Part shown: one piece after another, positions 57,948 through 64,000 of the stretch
Numbering within the stretch: position 1 is the stretch's first letter
Layout: each line of letters starts with the position of its first letter
Origin: JAFAXD01 sp963816775
GTDB taxonomy: Bacteria; Pseudomonadota; Alphaproteobacteria; Rhizobiales; Xanthobacteraceae
Direction: 5' to 3'
NCBI GenBank assembly: GCA_963816775.1
Contig: CAWFLX010000018.1
Coordinates: forward strand, 62,001-126,000
DNA: 64,000 nucleotides
Made by a program: the position numbers and the translations under genes
The notes under the pieces: generated by a model
Database searches by the model: none
The model's input: only the letters and a program-made list of their open reading frames with translations
What the model was told of the DNA's origin: nothing

Positions 57948-59078
57948 TTAAATATGATAGGTCTTCAACGGTGGAAACCCGTTGAATGCCACCGTCGAGT
58001 AGGTCGACGTGTAGGCGCCGGTGCCCTCGATCAGGACCCGGTCGCCGATCTCGAGACTGACCGGCAGCGGGTAAGGTTCCTTCTCGTAGAGCACGTCGAC
58101 CGAGTCGCAGGTCGGGCCGGCCAGGATGCAGGGCGCAACCTTGCCGCCGTCGCGCGAGGTGCGGATCGGGTAGCGAATCAACTCGTCGATCGTTTCGGCG
58201 AGGCCGCCGAACTTGCCGATGTCGAGATAGACCCAGCGCACCGTGTCGGTCTCGCTCTTCTTGGAGACGAGCACGACCTCGGCCTCGATCACGCCGGCGT
58301 TGCCGACCATGCCGCGGCCCGGCTCGATGATGGTCTCCGGGATCGCGTTGCCGAAATGCTTGCGCAAGCCGCGGAAGATCGCCGAGCCGTACATCTTCAC
58401 CGCCGGCACGTTCTTCAAATACTTGGTCGGAAAGCCGCCGCCGAGATTGACCATGGTGAGCGCGATGCCGCGCTCGCCGCACTCGCGGAAGATCGCGGAC
58501 GCGGCCGCCAGTGCGCTGTCCCAGGCGCCGGTGTTGCGCTGTTGCGAGCCGACGTGGAACGACACCCCGTGGGCGATCAGGCCGAGCCGATGCGCGTGCT
58601 CGAGCACGTCCGGAGCCGTGGCGGGCTCGCAGCCGAACTTGCGCGACAGCGGCCACTCGGCGCCGACGTTGTCGCACAGGATGCGGCAGAACACGCGACT
58701 GCCGGGAGCGGCGCGGGCGATCTTCTCGACCTCGGCCTTGCAGTCGACCGCATAGAGCGAGATCCCGAGCGCGTGCGCGCGCGCGATGTCGCGCTCCTTC
58801 TTGATGGTGTTGCCGAAGGAGATGCGGTCGGGCGTGGCGCCGGCGGCGAGCACCATCTCGATCTCGGCGACCGAGGCGGTGTCGAAGCAGGAGCCGAGCC
58901 CGGCGAGCAGCTTGAGCACTTCCGGCGCCGGGTTGGCTTTCACGGCGTAGAATACGCGCGTGTCCGGCAGCGCCTTGGCGAAGGCCTGGTAGTTGTCGCG
59001 CACGACGTCGAGGTCGACGACGAGGCACGGCCCGTCGTCGCGGCGGTCACGCAGAAATTGGCGGATGCGCTCAGTCAT
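57948..59078 (-). CDS. speF: ornithine decarboxylase, PLP fold type III
   Basis: A 376-residue alanine-racemase-fold decarboxylase producing putrescine. The PLP lysine is in YAVKANPAPEVL, followed by FDTASVAEIE, SFHVGSQQRN, NLGGGFPTKY, EPGRGMVGNAG and the catalytic cysteine in GPTCDSVDVL. This is the eukaryotic-like class used by alphaproteobacteria. GGGAG precedes ATG 59078. It heads a unit with the GNAT and homospermidine synthase genes and lies behind a ~400-nt leader. The symbol follows alphaproteobacterial usage (speF leader motif). Confidence 0.92.
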   Translation of the reverse strand: MTERIRQFLRDRRDDGPCLVVDLDVVRDNYQAFAKALPDTRVFYAVKANPAPEVLKLLAGLGSCFDTASVAEIEMVLAAGATPDRISFGNTIKKERDIARAHALGISLYAVDCKAEVEKIARAAPGSRVFCRILCDNVGAEWPLSRKFGCEPATAPDVLEHAHRLGLIAHGVSFHVGSQQRNTGAWDSALAAASAIFRECGERGIALTMVNLGGGFPTKYLKNVPAVKMYGSAIFRGLRKHFGNAIPETIIEPGRGMVGNAGVIEAEVVLVSKKSETDTVRWVYLDIGKFGGLAETIDELIRYPIRTSRDGGKVAPCILAGPTCDSVDVLYEKEPYPLPVSLEIGDRVLIEGTGAYTSTYSTVAFNGFPPLKTYHI

Positions 59079-59486
59079 GGCGCTCTCCCTTCCACAGCTC
59101 AAGGGGCGGCCCCACCGCCCGTTGTGATGCGGGTTGCGAGCCTGCCGCTGGCGCGCGTTGGGGACGCGCTGGCGACGAGGATTCGAAACCCGCCCTGCTG
59201 CCTTGGATTGGAAGGGAATGATCCCGTCCGCACGGCCGGCAATGAATGAACAAGCCTCTTCGGTAACCCGAGCCGGCGGTGGAAGGCCGGCAGAGACCAG
59301 AGAAGCCCGCTCCGTCGTTGCTTTAAGCCGCGTCCCCCGTTGAGCGCGGGGTGCGCCGGTTTCGCCTCCGGCTGCCGGTCGCGATGCTAAGGAGAGAGAC
59401 CTGCTCTTTCCTCAGGCGGCTGTCCGGCCTCTTGTCCGGATACCTACCGACCGACACACGGCCACAGGCACGTGCGAAATTGGGCA
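59079..59486 (-). promoter_or_regulatory. structured 5' leader of ornithine decarboxylase, speF-motif candidate
   Basis: From the predicted start near 59486 the minus-strand leader is ~400 nt and rich in paired segments, including CCGGC repeats and GAGGCTTGTTCATTCATTGC around 59230-59250. In alphaproteobacteria a conserved speF RNA motif precedes ornithine decarboxylase genes; identity here rests on position, length and structure, not on an alignment. Confidence 0.5.
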
Positions 59487-59492
59487 ATTCCC

Positions 59493-59520
59493 GAAATAAG
59501 TTATTTAGCCGCGCTGTCAA
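59493..59520 (-). promoter_or_regulatory. promoter of the polyamine operon
   Basis: A perfect -35 TTGACA (59520-59515) is followed after 16 bases by TATTTC (59498-59493). It lies in the most AT-rich part of the intergenic region and points toward ornithine decarboxylase. Confidence 0.6.
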
Positions 59521-59648
59521 GAGATTCTTCGCGGCGAACGTGCGATTTGTGCTGATGGCGGCGCGCACGCGCGCGATTGAAGCGACGACTTGCTGATGCG
59601 TGCCACTGTTTGGTCGGATTCGCGCGCGCCGAGCGCGCCGCCGCCACG

Positions 59649-59909
59649 TCATTCAGCGGCGAAAAACGGCTCGATTCGCATCGCTTTGCGGATGAAGCCG
59701 ACCATGATGGCCACGCCGCCGATGAAGAACAGCGCGGTCAGCACATATTCGCCATAGTCTCCGAGGCTCAGCAGATTGGCGAGCGCCCAGCCGCCGGCGA
59801 ACGCGGCGCCAAACACTTCGGCTCCGATCAGGATGGCGGCGCTCAACACGGTCGAGACGTTCTGCCACTTGATGCGGCGGCCGGCGGGCGTTGCTGCGGT
59901 GTCGTCCAT
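59649..59909 (-). CDS. small two-helix membrane protein
   Basis: An 86-residue protein with two hydrophobic segments (VLSAAILIGAEVFGAAFAGG and YVLTALFFIGGVAIMVGFI) linked by GWALANLLSLGDYG. Conserved-looking but of unknown function. ATG 59909 is followed by a short polar head. It reads toward the polyamine promoter region. Confidence 0.78.
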   Translation of the reverse strand: MDDTAATPAGRRIKWQNVSTVLSAAILIGAEVFGAAFAGGWALANLLSLGDYGEYVLTALFFIGGVAIMVGFIRKAMRIEPFFAAE

Positions 59910-59996
59910 GGGTGGTCCTTGTTGGCCGCACCCTCCAACAAATGGCCGGCAGGATCAAGGCCGGCGGGCGGCCTCTTCCCTCCATAGATGGTTGGT

Positions 59997-60128
59997 CCCC
60001 CTCACCCGGATCGCTTCGCGATCCGACCTCTCCCCACAGGGGCGAGGTGGCCGCGGTGCACGGCCGTACCGCAATGTCACCTCTCCCCAGTGGGGAGAGG
60101 TCGCGCGCGTAGCACGCGGGTGAGGGGG
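59997..60128. repeat. large CCCTCACCCG/CCTCTCCCC palindromic repeat
   Basis: Outer arms CCCCCTCACCCG and CGGGTGAGGGGG enclose a hairpin GGATCGCTTCGCGATCC, and inner ACCTCTCCCC-AGT-GGGGAGAGGT at 60079-60101. It occupies the gap before the M3 peptidase gene. The core matches the palindrome at 28280. Confidence 0.88.
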
Positions 60129-60196
60129 GTCTGACCTCACGTCACAAACTGGATCTCGAATAGCGCCGCCGCCGCCGATCCATTACATCAGGGTCC

Positions 60197-62266
60197 ATGA
60201 CCCAGCCCCCCGCGCCCAATCCGATCCTCGCCGTCTGGACCACCCCGTTTGAAGCCCCGCCGTTCGCGCAGATTGCTCCGGAGGCGTTTCGCGACGCGTT
60301 CGAGGAGGCGCTCGCCGCGCACGACCGCGAGATCGACGCGATCGCGGCCGATCGCGCGCCGCCGAGTTTTGAGAACACGATCGCTGCGATCGAGCGCAGC
60401 GGACGGCCGCTGCGGAGCGTGACGTCGCTGTTCTGGGCGCTCGCCGGCGCCCACACCAACGACACGCTGCTCGCCATCGAGCGCGAGATCTCGCCCCGGC
60501 TCGCCGCCCATTCGAACAAGATCCGCACCAACGCCGCGCTGTTCCGCCGGGTCGACGCGCTCTGGCGCGGGCGCGACACGCTCGGGCTTAACCCCGAGCA
60601 AGCCCGCGTGCTCGAGCGCTATCACGTGAGCTTCCAGCGCGCCGGCGCCGGGCTTGACGCGGCCGCCAAGGCGCGCCTGGCCGAGATCGTGGAGCGGCTC
60701 GCCGCGCTCGGGACTGACTTTTCCCAGCACGTGCTGGCCGACGAGCAATCCTACGTGCTCGAGCTCGCAACCGAGGACGACCTTGCCGGCCTGCCGGATT
60801 TCGTGCGCGCGGCGGCCCGCGAGGAAGCGCAGGAGCGCGGGCTTGCCGGCAAGCACGCGATCACGCTCTCGCGCTCCAGCGTCGAGCCGTTTTTGCAATC
60901 ATCCTCCCGCCGCGACCTGCGCGAGCAGGCGTTTCGCGCCTGGACGGCGCGCGGCGATCGCGGCGGGGCGACCGACAACAAGGCGTTGATCGCCGAAATG
61001 GTGGCCCTGCGCGCCGAGCGCGCTAAGCTCCTGGGCTTTGCGACCTTCGCCGACTATCGGCTCGACGACGCCATGGCCAAGACGCCGGCGGCGGTGCGCG
61101 ACCTGTTGCAACAGGTGTGGGCGCCGGCGCGCCAGCGCGCGCTCGCCGACCGCGACTCCATGCAGGAACTCATTCGCGCCGAGGGCGGCAATTTCAAGCT
61201 CGCGCCCTGGGACTGGCGCCACTACGCCGAGAAGCTGCGCAAGGCGCGCTGCGATCTCGACGAAGCCGAGCTCAAGCCCTACCTGCCGCTCGAGGGCATG
61301 ATCGCGGCCGCGTTTGCGACCGCGCAGCGGCTGTTCGGCCTTAGCTTCACCGAGCGCCACGACGTCCCGACCTGGCATCCGGACGTACGCACGTTCGAGG
61401 TGATCGGCCCCAACGGCCGCCACATGGGGGTGTTCTTCGGCGATTATTTCGCGCGGCCCTCGAAGCGCAGCGGCGCCTGGATGACCACGCTTCGTCCGCA
61501 GGAGAAGCTCGACGGCGACCAGCGACCGCTGGTGCTCAACGTCATGAATTTCGCCAAGGCCGGCGGCGGAGAGCCGACCTTGCTCTCGTTCGACGACGCG
61601 CGCACCCTCTTCCACGAGTTCGGGCACGCGCTGCACGCGCTGCTTTCGGACGTCACCTATCCGATGATCTCCGGCACCGGCGTGCTCACCGACTTTGTCG
61701 AGCTGCCCTCGCAGCTTTACGAGCACTGGCTGGAGCAGCCGGAGATCCTGCGCGAGTTCGCCCGCCACTACAAAACCGGCGCGCCGATCCCGGACGCGAT
61801 GATCGAACGGCTTATCGCCGCGCGCACCTTCAACCAGGGCTTCACCACGGTCGAATACATCGCCTCGGCCCTGGTCGACCTCGAGTTCCACTCGCTGCCG
61901 TCGGCCCAAAACCTCGACGTCGCTGCCTTCGAAACGAATGCGCTGAGCAAGATCGGCATGCCGGCCGAAATCGTGATGCGTCACCGCCCGCCGCATTTCG
62001 CGCATGTGTTCTCGGGCGGCGGCTACGCCTCGGCCTACTACAGCTACATGTGGTCGGAAGTGCTCGACGCCGATGCGTTCCAGGCCTTCCGGGAGACCGG
62101 CGACGTGTTCGACCAGGCCACTGCCCGCAAGCTGCGCGACAATATCTATGCGGCGGGGGGCTCGCGCGATCCGGCCGAGGCCTACAAGGCGTTCCGCGGC
62201 CGGCTGCCGACCGCCGACGCGCTGCTGCGCAAGCGCGGGTTTGCGCCGGCGGCGGCGCAAGAATGA
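60197..62266 (+). CDS. M3 family oligopeptidase (Dcp/OpdA-like)
   Basis: A 689-residue zinc metallopeptidase with the HEFGHALHALL (HExxH) motif near residue 470 followed by the second-zinc-ligand glutamate in DFVELPSQLYEHW. The N-terminal helical domain and the C-terminal FSGGGYASAYYSYMWSE segment are standard for cytosolic oligopeptidase A or dipeptidyl carboxypeptidase; no signal peptide is seen. It degrades short peptides. Start ATG 60197 is preceded by GGG only. Confidence 0.93.
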   Translation: MTQPPAPNPILAVWTTPFEAPPFAQIAPEAFRDAFEEALAAHDREIDAIAADRAPPSFENTIAAIERSGRPLRSVTSLFWALAGAHTNDTLLAIEREISPRLAAHSNKIRTNAALFRRVDALWRGRDTLGLNPEQARVLERYHVSFQRAGAGLDAAAKARLAEIVERLAALGTDFSQHVLADEQSYVLELATEDDLAGLPDFVRAAAREEAQERGLAGKHAITLSRSSVEPFLQSSSRRDLREQAFRAWTARGDRGGATDNKALIAEMVALRAERAKLLGFATFADYRLDDAMAKTPAAVRDLLQQVWAPARQRALADRDSMQELIRAEGGNFKLAPWDWRHYAEKLRKARCDLDEAELKPYLPLEGMIAAAFATAQRLFGLSFTERHDVPTWHPDVRTFEVIGPNGRHMGVFFGDYFARPSKRSGAWMTTLRPQEKLDGDQRPLVLNVMNFAKAGGGEPTLLSFDDARTLFHEFGHALHALLSDVTYPMISGTGVLTDFVELPSQLYEHWLEQPEILREFARHYKTGAPIPDAMIERLIAARTFNQGFTTVEYIASALVDLEFHSLPSAQNLDVAAFETNALSKIGMPAEIVMRHRPPHFAHVFSGGGYASAYYSYMWSEVLDADAFQAFRETGDVFDQATARKLRDNIYAAGGSRDPAEAYKAFRGRLPTADALLRKRGFAPAAAQE

Positions 62267-62288
62267 ATCCGTGTCCGCCGCCTCAGCG

Positions 62289-62411
62289 TCATGGCCGGGC
62301 TTGTCCCGGCCATCCACGCCTTCGCTGCGCTTCTATGCCGTAAAGACGTGGATGCCCGCGCAGGCAAGTTTACGCAGCCTGCGCAAGCTTGGCTGCGAGC
62401 GCGGGCATGAC
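62289..62411. repeat. REP-like double palindrome, copy 2
   Basis: TCATGGCCGGGCTTGTCCCG starts the left hairpin, ATCCACG/CGTGGAT arms follow, and the right hairpin GCCCGCG..CGCGGGC holds an extra inserted stem. It is the reverse arrangement of the copy at 48387-48475. Confidence 0.85.
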
Positions 62412-62436
62412 GGAGTGTAGGTAAGGACGGCTCTTG

Positions 62437-64000
62437 ATGGATCTCCACACCGCCGGTCATCGTCGCGGCGTCGCCGCGGCGCCGCATCACGCAGCCGCCG
62501 AGGCCGGGCGCGCGATCCTGGCCGAAGGCGGCAACGCGGTCGAAGCCATGGTGGCGATGGCCGCGACCATTGTCGCGGTCTATCCGCACATGAATCACAT
62601 TGGCGGCGACGGCTTCTGGCTGATCCGCGAACCATTCGGCCGCGTGCGCGCCCTGATGGCGGCCGGACCGGCGGGCGCGAACGCGCGAATCGCGCTCTAT
62701 CGCGAGCACGGCTACGACGAGATCCCGCCGCGCGGGCCGCTCGCCGCGCTCACGGTGCCAGGCGCCGTCGCGGGGTGGATGCTGGCGCTCGAGGCCGCGC
62801 ACGCCTTGGGCGGCAAGCTGCCGCTCGACCTTCTACTCGCCGCCGCGATCCGGTTGGCACGCGACGGCTCGCCGGTGACCCGCAGCCAGGCCCGCCTCTC
62901 GGCGGAGAAATTCTCCGAGCTCAAGGACGTGCCCGGGTTCGCGGCGGTGTTCCTGCCGGAGGGCAAGACGCCGGAGGCCGGCGCGCTGCTGCCCCAGCCG
63001 GCACTTGCCACAACCCTCGATCACCTCGCCCATGCCGGGCTCGATGATTTCTATCGCGGCGACGTCGGCCGTGAGATTGCCGCCGATCTTGCGCGCATCG
63101 GGAGCCCGGTCACGCGTCCCGATCTGGCGGCCTTTCAGGCGAGCGTCGTCGAGCCGCTGCGGGTCAACCTGCAACAGGGAACGCTCTACAGCACGCCACC
63201 GCCCACCCAGGGGCTCTCATCCTTGATGATCCCCGCGCTGTTCGAGCGCCTGCGGGTCGCGGAGGCCGAGAGCTTCGATCACGTCCATGGTCTGATCGAA
63301 TCGACCAAGCGGGCGTTCGCGGTGCGCGACCGGGTGATCACCGATCCGCCGCGCCTGCCGCATGCGGTCGACCGCTATCTCGACCCGAAATTCCTGAACG
63401 CGGAGGCCGAGAAGATCGACCGCCGCAAGGCCGCGCGCTGGCCGGCCCCCCATGGCGAGGGCGACACGATCTGGATGGGCGCGGCCGACGCGTCAGGACT
63501 TGTCGTCTCCTACATCCAGTCGCTCTACTGGGAGTTCGGCTCCGGCTGCGTGCTGCCGGCGACCGGCGTGCTGATGCAGAACCGCGGCGCGAGCTTCTCG
63601 CTCGATCCGCGCTCGCACAACGCGCTGAAACCCGGCGCGGTGCCGTTCCACACCCTCAACCCGGCGCTCGGCGTGCTCAGGGACGGCCGCGTGATCGCCT
63701 ACGGCACCATGGGCGGCGACGGCCAGCCGCAGACCCAGGCCGCGATCTTTACCCGCCACGTGCGCTACGGCGAACCGCTCGAGCGCGCGATCGACGCGCC
63801 GCGCTGGGTGCTCGGCCGCACCTGGGGCTCGACGCACACCAACGTGCGGATGGAATCACGCTTCGACGGCAATCTGATCGACCAGCTGATGTCGGCCGGC
63901 CACGACATCGAGGTAATTGACGCGCCCTACTCCGACCTGATGGGCCACGCGGGCGCGGTGGTGCTGCATGCGGACGGGACGCTCGAGGGCGCGCACGATC
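62437..64000 (+). CDS. gamma-glutamyltransferase family protein, 3' end outside window
   Basis: At least 521 residues of an Ntn-hydrolase: GNAVEAMVAMAATIVAVYPH, MNHIGGDGFWLI, PGAVAGWMLALE, STPPPTQGLSS. The processing site usually TTHxSVVD reads GDTIWMGAADASG here; the threonine nucleophile is kept but the next residues differ, followed by FGSGCVLPATGVLMQNRG. Such variants often act as gamma-glutamyl or cephalosporin acylases, so the glutathione reaction is not certain. No signal peptide; ATG 62437 follows AAGGA. The stop codon is beyond the window. Confidence 0.88.
   Translation, partial: MDLHTAGHRRGVAAAPHHAAAEAGRAILAEGGNAVEAMVAMAATIVAVYPHMNHIGGDGFWLIREPFGRVRALMAAGPAGANARIALYREHGYDEIPPRGPLAALTVPGAVAGWMLALEAAHALGGKLPLDLLLAAAIRLARDGSPVTRSQARLSAEKFSELKDVPGFAAVFLPEGKTPEAGALLPQPALATTLDHLAHAGLDDFYRGDVGREIAADLARIGSPVTRPDLAAFQASVVEPLRVNLQQGTLYSTPPPTQGLSSLMIPALFERLRVAEAESFDHVHGLIESTKRAFAVRDRVITDPPRLPHAVDRYLDPKFLNAEAEKIDRRKAARWPAPHGEGDTIWMGAADASGLVVSYIQSLYWEFGSGCVLPATGVLMQNRGASFSLDPRSHNALKPGAVPFHTLNPALGVLRDGRVIAYGTMGGDGQPQTQAAIFTRHVRYGEPLERAIDAPRWVLGRTWGSTHTNVRMESRFDGNLIDQLMSAGHDIEVIDAPYSDLMGHAGAVVLHADGTLEGAHD

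Overview
The window is high-GC DNA from an alphaproteobacterium, most likely Hyphomicrobiales (Rhizobiales) of the Bradyrhizobiaceae/Xanthobacteraceae type. The evidence is the CpdR gene next to N-formylglutamate amidohydrolase, an MmgR/alpha-r8-like sRNA, a ROSE thermometer before an Hsp20 gene, homospermidine synthase beside a type III ornithine decarboxylase with a long structured leader, and several palindromic repeats of the kind common in these genomes. The genus cannot be fixed from the window. There is no rRNA, CRISPR array, phage or transposase gene; most genes are chromosomal core or metabolic functions.

Layout. 1-4.8 kb: HNH endonuclease, then sugar-nucleotide genes (HAD phosphatase/AGE isomerase fusion broken by a frameshift, a nucleotide-sugar epimerase, a UDP-sugar 6-dehydrogenase). 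4.8-5.0 kb: a composite palindromic repeat. 5.2-10.8 kb: carA, tRNA-Val(GAC), cpdR, N-formylglutamate amidohydrolase, an antisense-oriented sRNA, histidinol phosphatase, a lysophospholipase-like hydrolase and a heat-shock Hsp20 gene. 10.8-13.3 kb: a secreted low-complexity protein, threonine aldolase and a 490-bp region with a possible sigma-54 promoter. 13.3-19.4 kb: gltBD (glutamate synthase). 19.4-26.1 kb: periplasmic SGNH protein, lytic transglycosylase, galU, kdsD, a small secreted protein and hemH.

26.1-38.4 kb is a single minus-strand block: acyl-CoA synthetase, livG, livH, livM, livK, livF and a PaaK-like ligase, with a fused indolepyruvate:ferredoxin oxidoreductase upstream. It looks like uptake of a carboxylic or aromatic acid coupled to CoA activation. 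38.6-42.6 kb: hybrid histidine kinase divergent from an exported argininosuccinate-lyase-like protein. 42.6-47.1 kb: a sulfur-flavoured cluster with two YeeE/YedE half-transporters and a SorAB-type sulfite dehydrogenase, plus DUF1330, DUF1993 and a siderophore-interacting protein. 47.6-52.4 kb: enoyl-CoA hydratase, an orphan substrate-binding protein, an SDR and a TRAP permease pair. 52.5-55.5 kb: CobW-type zinc GTPase, WD40 protein and a secreted LysM hydrolase. 55.7-59.5 kb: polyamine operon (ornithine decarboxylase, GNAT, homospermidine synthase) behind a ~400-nt leader. 59.6-64 kb: small membrane protein, M3 oligopeptidase and a gamma-glutamyltransferase cut by the window edge.

Most noteworthy: (1) two copies of a 167-bp composite element (76-bp palindrome, 13-bp spacer, 78-bp palindrome, all CTAG-bounded) with compensatory arm changes, each lying a few bases upstream of a start codon; (2) five apparent frameshifts in four genes, all explainable as a single extra base, which suggests assembly errors or shared decay; (3) three cis/trans RNA candidates (alpha-r8-like sRNA, ROSE, speF-like leader); (4) an exported fumarase-superfamily lyase. 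I found no convincing evidence of a defence system or other wholly new multi-gene system.
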